A stretch of 64,000 nt of DNA from the NCBI GenBank assembly GCA_963797175.1, contig CAWCOL010000005.1, forward strand, positions 62,001 to 126,000. The letters run 5' to 3'. The DNA is from DATLLN01 sp963797175. Its GTDB lineage: Bacteria; Actinomycetota; Thermoleophilia; Gaiellales; JAICJC01. Numbering within the stretch: the first letter of the stretch is position 1; every line of letters starts with the position of its first letter. A model generated the notes under the pieces. It saw only the letters and a program-made list of their open reading frames with translations. It ran no database searches and was not told the origin of the DNA. Both the position numbers and the translations under genes were made by a program. This document shows positions 8,401-16,312 of this stretch, one piece after another.

Positions 8401-8784
8401 CTACCTCTGCGCCGGCAGCATCCGGGCGCGCTTGCGCGCTCCGCCGCCCGCGATCCCGAGTCCGATGCCGATGCCCCCCAGCGTCAGCAGCGCTCCGCCG
8501 CCGATCAGTGCGGCCGTGCGGTGGTCGTCGGCGCCCGCCGCGCCGGCGGTCGTCGCGATCGCCGCCGCCGTGGCGGACCCGTGGACGTGGCCGGCGGGCA
8601 GGTGCCCATGGCCGGCTCCCGCACCGGCCGGTGCCGGCGTCGTCGCCGTCACGGCGTGGATGTGGCCCGCGGGAAGGTGAGGGTTCCGGGCGCCGTCTGC
8701 GGAGGCCGGTCCCGCCAGTGCCAGCGGCGCGGCAAGTGCGAGCACCGCCGCGAAGGTGCGAATACGTGTGCCTGATGCGGTCAT
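8401..8784 (-). CDS. Secreted or membrane-anchored His-rich small protein with HLPAGH repeats
   Basis: A 127-residue protein not recognised as a known family. ATG 8784 gives a signal peptide (basic RIRTFAAVLALAAPLALAG, then PASA cleavage); an AGAGGGG Shine-Dalgarno lies about 8 nt upstream. The mature part has two copies of a His-containing unit, NPHLPAGHIHAV and HGHLPAGHVHGS, separated by a Pro/Ala/Gly linker. It ends in a hydrophobic helix (about 22 residues, GGGALLTLGGIGIGLGIAGG) and a basic tail ARKRARM. The layout resembles a surface protein held by its C-terminal helix; the His units may bind metal, which is inference. There is no LPXTG next to the helix. It is convergent with recN and divergent from pyrG. 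Confidence 0.6.
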   Translation of the reverse strand: MTASGTRIRTFAAVLALAAPLALAGPASADGARNPHLPAGHIHAVTATTPAPAGAGAGHGHLPAGHVHGSATAAAIATTAGAAGADDHRTAALIGGGALLTLGGIGIGLGIAGGGARKRARMLPAQR

Positions 8785-8905
8785 CGGTCGTCCCCTCTGC
8801 GATCGTGGTCTCTCGATGCGCAAGACGGCGCCGGGCGGGGCCGTCTTCCGATGCCGTGCGTGTCTCGATTGACAACGAACGTGGTCGTCCGTCCCGTGGC
8901 TCGCG

Positions 8906-8911
8906 TATGAT
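8906..8911 (+). promoter_or_regulatory. -10 element of pyrG
   Basis: TATGAT, about 43 nt before GTG 8955, giving a leader of roughly 37 nt. A Shine-Dalgarno-like GGGAAAGG lies about 10 nt before the start. Confidence 0.5.
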
Positions 8912-8954
8912 GCATCCCCGGGAACGGTCGGATCTCGGGAAAGGCGGGTCGTCG

Positions 8955-10610
8955 GTGAGCAAGCAGGCCAAGTACGTGTTCGTGACGGGCGGCGTGGTGT
9001 CGTCGCTGGGCAAGGGGATCACCGCCGCATCGCTGGGGCGGCTGCTCAAGGCGCGGGGCCTGCGCGTTTCGCTCCAGAAGTTCGACCCGTACATCAACGT
9101 CGATCCGGGCACGATGAGCCCGTTCCAGCACGGAGAGGTGTTCGTCACCGAGGACGGCGCCGAGACCGACCTCGACCTGGGCCACTACGAGCGGTTCGTG
9201 GACGAGTTCCTCTCGCGCAACTCGAACCACACCACCGGCTCGATCTACAACGCGATCATCCGCAAGGAGCGCAAGGGCGAGTACCTCGGCTCCACGGTGC
9301 AGGTGATCCCGCACGTGACCGACGAGATCAAGCGCCGGATCCAGCGCGTCGCACAGTCGTCCGAGGTGGACGTCGTCATCACCGAGATCGGCGGCACCGT
9401 CGGCGACATCGAGAGCCTGCCCTTCATGGAGGCGATCCGCCAGTTCCGCAACCAGGTCGGCCGCGACAACGTGATGTACATCCACTGCACGCTGGTGCCG
9501 TACATCGAGGTCGCCGGCGAGCTGAAGACGAAGCCGACGCAGCACTCCGTGCAGGAGCTGCGCCGGATCGGTATCTCGCCCGACGTGATCGTGTGCCGCT
9601 CGCACCACCAGCTGGGCCGCGAGATCCGCGAGAAGATCGCGCTGTTCGCCGACGTGCCGGCCGAGGCCGTGATCTCGGCGGCCGACGCGCCCAACATCTA
9701 CATGATCCCGCTGGCGATGCAGGAGCAGGGCCTCGACCGGCTCACCTGCGAGCGGCTCGGGCTCGTCACCGGCCCGCCCGACATGCGCGAGTGGGAGTCG
9801 GTCGTCGAGCGGATCGGCCTGGCCGAGGGCACGGTGCGGATCGCGATCGTCGGCAAGTACGTCCAGCTCCAGGACGCCTACCTCTCGGTGGTGGAGGCGC
9901 TGAACCACTCCGCGATCCACCACGGCACGAAGCTCGAGGTGATCTGGGTGGACGCCGAGACGCTCTCGCTGGCCGAGGCCGAGCGCCGCCTGTCCGAGGC
10001 GGACGGGATCCTGATCCCGGGCGGCTTCGGCATCCGCGGCATCGAGGGCAAGATCGCGGCCGTCCGCTTCGCCCGTGAGAACGGCGTGCCCTACCTGGGC
10101 ATCTGCCTGGGCATGCAGGTCGCCGTCGTCGAGTTCGCCCGGCACGTCGCCGGCCTGGAGGGCGCCAACTCGAGCGAGTTCGACCCGGAGAGCCCGCACC
10201 CCGTGATCGACCTGCTGCCGGAGCAGAAGGAGGTCGAGGACATGGGCGGGACGATGCGCCTCGGTGCCGACCCGGTGACGCTGGTGGACGGCTCGAAGGC
10301 GTTCGCCGCCTACGGCGAGCGGGTCGTGCAGGAGCGCCACCGGCACCGCTACGAGGTCAACAACCGGTACCGCTCGCAGCTCGTCGCCAAGGGGCTGCTG
10401 GTCGCGGGGACGTACCAGGACGAGCGGCTGGTCGAGGTGATCGAGCTGCCCGAGCATCCGTGGTTCGTGGCCAGCCAGTACCACCCCGAGTTCAAGTCCC
10501 GGCCGAACCGGCCCCAGCCGCTGTTCCGCGACTTCGTCGGCGCGGCGGTCGCGCACCGCTCCGGCGCCGAGGCCGACGCGGAGCCCGTGGCGGAGCACGT
10601 CGCCCGGTAG
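8955..10610 (+). CDS. pyrG: CTP synthase
   Basis: Glutamine-dependent amination of UTP to CTP, 551 residues. N-terminal synthetase: KYVFVTGGVVSSLGKGI (P-loop), KFDPYINVDPGTMSP, HYERF, EIGGTVGDIES. C-terminal class I glutaminase: ILIPGGFGIRG, GICLGMQ with the nucleophile Cys, and the His-Glu pair in QYHPEFKSRP. GTG 8955 was chosen because it begins the canonical (M)SKQAKYVFVTGG. Single clean frame with its own promoter. The downstream M32 gene has a separate promoter. Confidence 0.97.
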   Translation: MSKQAKYVFVTGGVVSSLGKGITAASLGRLLKARGLRVSLQKFDPYINVDPGTMSPFQHGEVFVTEDGAETDLDLGHYERFVDEFLSRNSNHTTGSIYNAIIRKERKGEYLGSTVQVIPHVTDEIKRRIQRVAQSSEVDVVITEIGGTVGDIESLPFMEAIRQFRNQVGRDNVMYIHCTLVPYIEVAGELKTKPTQHSVQELRRIGISPDVIVCRSHHQLGREIREKIALFADVPAEAVISAADAPNIYMIPLAMQEQGLDRLTCERLGLVTGPPDMREWESVVERIGLAEGTVRIAIVGKYVQLQDAYLSVVEALNHSAIHHGTKLEVIWVDAETLSLAEAERRLSEADGILIPGGFGIRGIEGKIAAVRFARENGVPYLGICLGMQVAVVEFARHVAGLEGANSSEFDPESPHPVIDLLPEQKEVEDMGGTMRLGADPVTLVDGSKAFAAYGERVVQERHRHRYEVNNRYRSQLVAKGLLVAGTYQDERLVEVIELPEHPWFVASQYHPEFKSRPNRPQPLFRDFVGAAVAHRSGAEADAEPVAEHVAR

Positions 10611-10634
10611 TTCGGGAGGCCGGTTGCCGTGAGG

Positions 10635-10640
10635 TAGGCT
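10635..10640 (+). promoter_or_regulatory. -10 element of the M32 carboxypeptidase gene
   Basis: TAGGCT ends 11 nt before the TTG start at 10652, so the predicted mRNA leader is 4-5 nt at most. Confidence 0.45.
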
Positions 10641-10651
10641 GCGGCCGTCCC

Positions 10652-12172
10652 TTGGCAACTCTCCCGGCCGACATCTCCGACGAACCGACCTGGACCGACC
10701 TGCGCGCGCGGATGGGCGAGTTCGCCGACCTCTCGCGCGTCGGTTCGCTGCTGGGCTGGGACCAGGAGACGATGATGCCGCTGCGCGGCGCCGAGGCCCG
10801 CGCCCGCCAGCTGGCGACGATGCGGGTGGTGCGCCACGAGCGGCTGTGTGACCCGGCGTTGGGCGACCTGCTGGATGCGCACGCCGACGATCCCGACCCG
10901 GTCCGGGTGGCGATGGTGCGGAACCTGCGGCACGAGCGCGACCGGGCGGCGCCGCTGCCCCCCGAGTTCGTCCGCCGGCTGGCGCTGGCCGAGAGCCGCG
11001 GCTCGACCACCTGGCGGGCCGCGCGGGCGGCCGACGACTTCGCCGCCTTCCTGCCCGCGCTGGAAGAGGTGATCGCCGTCAAGCGGGAGGAGGCCGAGCT
11101 GGTCGGCTACGAGGGCGAGCCGTACGACGCGCTGGTGGACGCCTACGAGCCCGGGGTGACCGCCGCGCGGCTGGAGTCGCTGCTGACGCCGCTGCGCGAC
11201 GGCCTGCGGGAGCTGTTGGCGGAGATCGTCGACGCCGGCCCGCTGCCGGCCGCGCCGTTTGCCGGCAGGACGTTCCCGAAGGACGCCCAGTGGAGCTTCA
11301 CGATGGACGTGCTGGCCGACCTCGGCTTCGACCTCGAGTCGGGCCGCCAGGATGTCTCGGCGCACCCGTTCAGCACGACGATCGGCCTGAACGACGTTCG
11401 CCTGACCACCCGCATCGACGAGCTCGACCCGTTCAGCGGCCTGTTCGCGACCATCCACGAGTGCGGTCACGGGTTGTTCGAGCAGGGCTTCGACCCGGCG
11501 TTCGAGGACACCCCGGTGGACGACGCCCCGTCCTACGGCATCCACGAGTCGCAGTCGCGGCTGTGGGAGAACATCGTCGGGCGCCGGCGTGCGTTCTGGG
11601 AGCACTACACGCCGAAGCTGTACGACGCCTTCCCCGAGGCGATGCGGGGAAGTGACGTGGACGACGTCTACCGGCACGTCAACAAGGTTGCGCCGTCGCT
11701 GGTGCGGGTCGAGGCCGACGAGGTCACCTACAACCTCCACATCGCCGTCCGCTTCGCACTCGAGCTGGCCGTGATGCGGGGCGAGCTGGAGCCCGCCGGG
11801 CTGCCGTCCGCGTGGAACGAGGCGTACCGCGATCTGCTCGGCGTCACGCCGGACAGCGACGCCGACGGCGTGATGCAGGACATCCACTGGTCGCAGGGGG
11901 CGTTCGGCTACTTCCCGTCCTACTCGCTCGGCAACCTGTACAGCGCCGTGCTCTGGAGCGCCTACGAGGCCGAGCAGCCCGACGCCGACCGGCGCATCGC
12001 CTCGGGCGACCTGCTCTCTGTGCTCGAGTGGATGCGGCGCAACGTGCACCTCCGCGGGCACCTCGAGTCGGCCGAGGACACCGTCCGGCGGGCGACGGGC
12101 CACGGGCTCGAGGTCGAGCCGCTGCTCGACTACCTGCGCGGCAAGTACCGCCCGCTGTACGGCCACCGATGA
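10652..12172 (+). CDS. M32 family metallocarboxypeptidase (Taq type)
   Basis: Zinc or cobalt carboxypeptidase of 506 residues that removes C-terminal residues from peptides. The active-site HEXXH appears as ATIHECGHGLFEQG, with the third ligand region GIHESQSRLWEN. Further family markers are LGWDQETMMP near the N-terminus, HPFSTTIGLNDVRLTTR, and DIHWSQGAFGYFPSYSLGN. TTG 10652 was chosen because it follows a -10 element and keeps the first helix; ATG 10712 would truncate it. It overlaps the M20 peptidase gene as ATGA, forming a two-gene peptidase unit. Confidence 0.9.
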   Translation: MATLPADISDEPTWTDLRARMGEFADLSRVGSLLGWDQETMMPLRGAEARARQLATMRVVRHERLCDPALGDLLDAHADDPDPVRVAMVRNLRHERDRAAPLPPEFVRRLALAESRGSTTWRAARAADDFAAFLPALEEVIAVKREEAELVGYEGEPYDALVDAYEPGVTAARLESLLTPLRDGLRELLAEIVDAGPLPAAPFAGRTFPKDAQWSFTMDVLADLGFDLESGRQDVSAHPFSTTIGLNDVRLTTRIDELDPFSGLFATIHECGHGLFEQGFDPAFEDTPVDDAPSYGIHESQSRLWENIVGRRRAFWEHYTPKLYDAFPEAMRGSDVDDVYRHVNKVAPSLVRVEADEVTYNLHIAVRFALELAVMRGELEPAGLPSAWNEAYRDLLGVTPDSDADGVMQDIHWSQGAFGYFPSYSLGNLYSAVLWSAYEAEQPDADRRIASGDLLSVLEWMRRNVHLRGHLESAEDTVRRATGHGLEVEPLLDYLRGKYRPLYGHR

Positions 12173-13305
12173 GCGCGGCGACCGCGATCCCGCCGCTCGA
12201 CCTGTTCTGTGAGCTGGCCGCGCTGCCCAGCCCGTCGGGCAAGGAGCGCGCGGTCGCCGACCACGTCCTCGCCTTTCTCAGCGACCTCGGGCTCGACCCG
12301 GACGAGGACGCCGCCGGGGCGGCGATCGGCTCCGACATCGGCAACATCTACTGCCGCCTGGACGCGACCGCGGACGGCGACCCGGTCTTCCTGAACGCAC
12401 ACCTCGACACGGTGCCGCCGACCGGCCCGATCGAGCCCGTGATCGAGGACGGCGTGGTCACCAACAGCCATCCCACCATCCTCGGCGCCGACAACAAGGC
12501 GGCGGTTGCGGCGATGCTGTGCGCCGTCCGCGACCTGCTCCGCGAGGGCCGGCCGCACGCCGGCGTCGAGCTGGTGCTGACGCCGATGGAGGAGGTGGGC
12601 CTGCGCGGGGCCGCCGCGTTCGACGTCGGGCGCCTGGCCGCCAGCTTCGGCTACTGCTACGACCACGCTGCGCCGATCGGCGACATCGTCATCGCCGCCC
12701 CGTGGCAGCGCAGCTTCGTCGTCACCTTCCACGGGCGGCCCGCACACTCGGGCATCGCGCCGGAGCGGGGCCGGAGCGCGATCCTCGCCGCGGCCCGCGC
12801 GGTGGCCGCGATGCCGTTGGGCCGGATCGACGAGCAGACCACCGCCAATGTCGGCCTGATCGAGGGCGGCGTCGCCGGCAACATCGTGCCGCCCCGGTGC
12901 ACGATCTCCTCGGAGGTGCGGAGCCGCGACAGCGGCCGCCTGGACGAGGTCTGCATGGCGACCGTGGACGCGATCAACGAGGCTGCGAACGCCACCGGCT
13001 GCGAGGCCGAGATCGCGATCCGCGGCATCTACGACGGCTACCGGCTCGACCCGGCGTCCCGTCCGGTGCAGCTGATCTGGCGTGCGCTGGAGGACGCCGG
13101 CGCGGGGCCGCGGCTGATCGAGTCGGGCGGCGGCGCCGACGCGAACGTCTTCAACGCCGCCGGCATCACCTGCGTCAACGTCTGCAACGGGATGGCCGAG
13201 ATCCACACCGGCGATGAGCACATCGCGGTGGACGACCTCGACCGGATGACGGCGGTCACGTCGATTCTGATCGATCTCTGTCGGAAAGAGGTCCAAACAC
13301 CGTAG
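12169..13305 (+). CDS. M20 family peptidase (tripeptidase T-like)
   Basis: Cytoplasmic di-zinc aminopeptidase-type enzyme of 378 residues. Metal-binding motifs are LNAHLDTVPP, LGADNKAAVAAML and PMEEVGLRGAAAFD; the dimerisation domain holds HGRPAHSGIAPERGRS. The last metal ligand is near MAEIHTGDEHIAV. Similar to PepT-like proteins. ATG 12169 overlaps the M32 stop; the stop TAG lies inside the -10 hexamer of the next gene. Probably completes peptide hydrolysis started by the upstream carboxypeptidase. Confidence 0.85.
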   Translation: MSAATAIPPLDLFCELAALPSPSGKERAVADHVLAFLSDLGLDPDEDAAGAAIGSDIGNIYCRLDATADGDPVFLNAHLDTVPPTGPIEPVIEDGVVTNSHPTILGADNKAAVAAMLCAVRDLLREGRPHAGVELVLTPMEEVGLRGAAAFDVGRLAASFGYCYDHAAPIGDIVIAAPWQRSFVVTFHGRPAHSGIAPERGRSAILAAARAVAAMPLGRIDEQTTANVGLIEGGVAGNIVPPRCTISSEVRSRDSGRLDEVCMATVDAINEAANATGCEAEIAIRGIYDGYRLDPASRPVQLIWRALEDAGAGPRLIESGGGADANVFNAAGITCVNVCNGMAEIHTGDEHIAVDDLDRMTAVTSILIDLCRKEVQTP

Positions 13306-13308
13306 AAT
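13303..13308 (+). promoter_or_regulatory. -10 element of ald
   Basis: TAGAAT overlaps the stop codon of the M20 gene. It lies about 50 nt before ATG 13359, so this mRNA has a leader of about 44 nt with a GAGGGCAGG ribosome-binding site. Confidence 0.45.
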
Positions 13309-13358
13309 CGTCGGGTCATTCCCGTGGACGTCCGAACACTCCGAGCGAGGGCAGGCCA

Positions 13359-14477
13359 ATGAAGATCGGTGTTGCAAAGGAGATCAAGAAGGACGAGTAC
13401 CGCGTCGCGCTGACGACCGCGGGCGTCCTCGAGCTGCGCCACCGCGGCCATGACGTGCTGGTCGAGACCACCGCCGGCGTCGGCAGTGCGATGAGCGACG
13501 ACGACTACCGCGCCGCCGGCGCCACCATCGTCGACGTCGACACCGTCTGGTCCGAGCCGGAGATGGTGCTGAAGGTGAAGGAGCCGCTGGACGGCGAGTG
13601 GCAGCGGCTGTCCCGCGGCCAGGTGCTGTTCACGTACCTTCACCTCGCCGCCGCGCCGGAGCTGACCCGCGGGCTGGTCGAGACCGGCGCGCTCTGCATC
13701 GCCTACGAGACCGTCGAGACGCCCGACCGCCGGCTGCCGCTGCTGGCGCCGATGAGCGAGGTCGCCGGCCGGCTGTCGGCGCAGGTCGGCGCGTATTACC
13801 TGATGAAGCCGTTCGGCGGCCGCGGCCGGCTGATGGGCGGCGTCCCCGGCGTGCTGCCGGCAAACGTGCTCGTCTTCGGCGGCGGCATCGTCGGCTACAA
13901 CGCGGCGCTGATCGCCCAGGGCATGCAGGCCAACGTCACGATCTTCGAACGCTCCGTCGACCGCATGCGGGAGCTCGACGTCAGCCTCGGCCGCACGGTG
14001 CTGCTGACGATGTCGAGCCGCCAGGCGATCGAGGAGGCGCTTCCGACCGCCGACCTCGTGATCGGCGGCGTGCTGATCCCGGGTGCCAAGGCACCGCACC
14101 TGATCACCCGCGAGATGCTGGGCGAGATGAAGACGGGGTCGGTGATGGTGGACGTTGCGATCGACCAGGGCGGCTGCTTCGAGACCTCGCGCCCGACGAC
14201 GCACACCGACCCCACCTACGTGGTTGACGACGTGCTCCACTACTGCGTGGCGAACATGCCGGGGGCGGTGCCGATCACGTCTACCGGCGCCCTCACCAAT
14301 GTCACGCTGCCCTACATCGAGGCGATCGCCGACAAGGGCGCCGAGCGCGCCATCGCCGAGGATCCCGCGCTTGCCAAGGGTGTCAACGTGGCGGACGGCA
14401 AGGTGACGTACCGGCCCGTGGCCGAGGCAGTCGGCCTGCCGTACACGCCGCTGGACGAGGTGGCGGCGGCGGTCTGA
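13359..14477 (+). CDS. ald: Alanine dehydrogenase
   Basis: NAD-dependent interconversion of alanine and pyruvate plus ammonia, 372 residues. N-terminal substrate motif is KIGVAKEIKKDEYRVAL; KVKEPLDGEW and FTYLHLAA carry catalytic Lys and His; LMGGVPGVLPANVLVFGGG leads into the NAD-binding site GGGIVG; MVDVAIDQGGCFETSRPTTH closes the core. The start ATG has a GAGGGCAGG Shine-Dalgarno about 6 nt upstream. A near-perfect hairpin follows the stop. Confidence 0.95.
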   Translation: MKIGVAKEIKKDEYRVALTTAGVLELRHRGHDVLVETTAGVGSAMSDDDYRAAGATIVDVDTVWSEPEMVLKVKEPLDGEWQRLSRGQVLFTYLHLAAAPELTRGLVETGALCIAYETVETPDRRLPLLAPMSEVAGRLSAQVGAYYLMKPFGGRGRLMGGVPGVLPANVLVFGGGIVGYNAALIAQGMQANVTIFERSVDRMRELDVSLGRTVLLTMSSRQAIEEALPTADLVIGGVLIPGAKAPHLITREMLGEMKTGSVMVDVAIDQGGCFETSRPTTHTDPTYVVDDVLHYCVANMPGAVPITSTGALTNVTLPYIEAIADKGAERAIAEDPALAKGVNVADGKVTYRPVAEAVGLPYTPLDEVAAAV

Positions 14478-14492
14478 CGCAGTGTGACGTTG

Positions 14493-14513
14493 CCCCACCG
14501 GGACACGGCGGGG
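14493..14513 (+). terminator. Hairpin after ald
   Basis: CCCCACCG and CGGCGGGG form an 8-bp stem with one A-C mismatch and a GGACA loop, 15 bp after the ald stop. No T-tract. Confidence 0.5.
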
Positions 14514-14533
14514 TTGAAGGAGTCGTGCGGATC

Positions 14534-15436
14534 ATGGCGAACTTGAGCATCGCCATGAAGACCTATGACACCAAGCTCAGCGATTTCCTGACCAGCCTCC
14601 AGCTCGAGCGCGGTGCATCGCCGCACACGATCGAGGCCTACCGGCGCGACCTGATCGACCTGGGGACGTTCGTCGAGCACGTCGACCCCGACTCGGTGGA
14701 CGTGTCCGTGCTGGACGAGTACGCCGTCGCCCTGCGCGACCGCGGGCTCTCGCCGGCGACCGTGCGCCGCCGCCTCGCCGCCGTCCGCGCCTTCCTCAAG
14801 TACCGCGCCCGCGAGGGCGGCCGGCCCGACGCGGGCCGCGGCGTGCCGCTGCCGCGGCTGGGCCGCCGGCTGCCGGAGCCGCTGACGCCCGACGAGGCCG
14901 AGCGGATCGTCACCCAGCCGGACGGCTCGCCCCGGGGGCTGCGCGACCGGGCCATGCTCGAGCTGATGTACGGCGCCGGGCTGCGCGTCTCCGAGCTGGT
15001 CGCGCTCCGCGTCAGCGACGTCGACCTGGAGGAGGGCCTGGTGCGCTGCATGGGCAAGGGCGCGCGCCAGCGCGTCGTCCCCACCGGCGGCCGCGCGATC
15101 GACGCGATCCGGGTCTACATGCAGCGCGGTCGCCCGTACCTGGGCCGGCTCCAGCGCGGCGACATCCTCTTCCTCAACCACCGCGGGCAGGGCATCACCC
15201 GCCAGGCCGTGTTCCAGCTCGTGCGCGACCACGCCCGCGCCGCGGGCGTCCAGAAGATCGTTACGCCGCACACCATGCGGCACTCGTTCGCCACCCATCT
15301 GATCGAGGGCGGCTGCGACCTGCGCAGCGTGCAGGAGATGCTCGGTCACGCAACGATCGAGACCACCCAGATCTACACTCACGTCTCGGTGGAGCACGTG
15401 CGCGAGGCCTACCAGCGCGCCCATCCACGCGCTTGA
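14534..15436 (+). CDS. xerD: XerC/XerD-type tyrosine recombinase
   Basis: Site-specific recombinase of about 300 residues for chromosome dimer resolution. N-terminal SAM-like core-binding domain: FLTSLQLERGASPHTIEAYRRDL. Catalytic domain: Arg in GAGLRVSELVAL, Lys in CMGKGARQR, HxxR in TPHTMRHSFATHL, His in LGHATIETTQ, and the nucleophile Tyr in QIYTHVS. ATG 14534 has GAAGGAG at a good distance (about 11 nt); GTG 14525 would leave only 2 nt. The stop overlaps the next gene as TTGA. Chromosomal Xer rather than a phage integrase, judging by length and context. Confidence 0.9.
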   Translation: MANLSIAMKTYDTKLSDFLTSLQLERGASPHTIEAYRRDLIDLGTFVEHVDPDSVDVSVLDEYAVALRDRGLSPATVRRRLAAVRAFLKYRAREGGRPDAGRGVPLPRLGRRLPEPLTPDEAERIVTQPDGSPRGLRDRAMLELMYGAGLRVSELVALRVSDVDLEEGLVRCMGKGARQRVVPTGGRAIDAIRVYMQRGRPYLGRLQRGDILFLNHRGQGITRQAVFQLVRDHARAAGVQKIVTPHTMRHSFATHLIEGGCDLRSVQEMLGHATIETTQIYTHVSVEHVREAYQRAHPRA

Positions 15437-16263
15437 CCGTCGATCTGCGAGCGCTGGCGCCCGGAGACGAGGGCTGGCTCGCGGAGCTCCACAACCGCGC
15501 CTTCTCGGATTACGCCGTGCCCGCGCAGCTCGATGCCTCGGCCCTGGCGTTCTACATGGACGAGACGGACGTCCGGCCCGAGCTCTCGTTCGCGGCGTTC
15601 GCCGACGGTGAGCCCGCCAGCTTCTGCCTGGGGGCGCTGCGCGGCGACCGCGCCAGCGTCCGCGGCGAGGGGACGCACCCCGACCACCGCCGGGAGGGCC
15701 TCGGCGGCCTGGTGCTCGAGGCCACGCTGAGCGCCGCCCGCTCGGCCGGCGCCGCGCAGATCGGTCTCGAGGTGCTGGTCGGCAACGACCCCGCGGCGGC
15801 CCTCTACGAGCGCCACGGATTCGTCCGCCGCCGCCGGCTGCTGGGCTACGAGCTGGCCGCGCCCCGCGGCGGCCTCGGCCGGCGGCTGCGCGGGCGGCTC
15901 GAGCCGGTCGAGAGCGTGGACGCCGTGGCGCTGCTGGAACGGTGGGGCTGGACCGATCCGCCCTGGCAGCTCCAGGCCGAGTCGCTCGTCCACCTGCCGG
16001 CGCTCAGCCTGGGCGGGCAGGGCGTCGTCATCGGCAGGCGGCGCGGTCGCCGGTTCTGGCTCTACGCGCTGGCGGTCGACCCGGCGCGGCGCGGCCGCGG
16101 TCTCGGCCGGCGGATCCTGGCCGGCCTCGGCGTGGACGCGATCTCGGTGCCGGCGCTTGTGCCCGAGGAGTGGACCGACGCGCACGGCTTCCTGCCGGCG
16201 GTGGGAGGGAAGCTGGAACACCATCGGCAGTGGGAGATGCACCTGCCGCTTGACAAACCCTGA
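15433..16263 (+). CDS. Two-domain GNAT acetyltransferase
   Basis: 276 residues with two GNAT-like halves. The first has acyl-CoA motif A THPDHRREGLGGLVLEAT and GNDPAAALYERHGFVRRR. The second contains FWLYALAVDPARRGRGLGRRI, a second motif A. Substrate unknown. The TTG start overlaps the xerD stop as TTGA, so it is translationally coupled. The two halves could act on different sites or one could be regulatory. Confidence 0.8.
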   Translation: MTVDLRALAPGDEGWLAELHNRAFSDYAVPAQLDASALAFYMDETDVRPELSFAAFADGEPASFCLGALRGDRASVRGEGTHPDHRREGLGGLVLEATLSAARSAGAAQIGLEVLVGNDPAAALYERHGFVRRRRLLGYELAAPRGGLGRRLRGRLEPVESVDAVALLERWGWTDPPWQLQAESLVHLPALSLGGQGVVIGRRRGRRFWLYALAVDPARRGRGLGRRILAGLGVDAISVPALVPEEWTDAHGFLPAVGGKLEHHRQWEMHLPLDKP

Positions 16264-16278
16264 CCTCGCACGTTGAAT
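16250..16278 (+). promoter_or_regulatory. Canonical promoter of the kelch gene pair
   Basis: TTGACA (16250-16255), 17-bp spacer, TTGAAT (16273-16278). The -35 lies inside the end of the GNAT gene. A GGGGAG ribosome-binding site precedes the TTG start at 16313, so this transcript has a conventional leader of about 28 nt. Confidence 0.7.
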
Positions 16279-16312
16279 GCGGGCGTCTGTTTGTCGTCCC
16301 GGGGAGTCTCCT

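Noticed and set aside
8401..8784. LPXTG or sortase signal in the His-rich protein
   Set aside because: LPAGH occurs twice in the middle, not next to the C-terminal helix, and lacks the Thr-Gly pair.
8869..8874. TTGACA upstream of pyrG
   Set aside because: It is 31 bp from the TATGAT -10, far from the 15-19 bp a sigma-70 type promoter needs.
14534..15436. Phage or plasmid integrase
   Set aside because: Length, motifs and operon position fit chromosomal XerD; no att sites or phage genes nearby.
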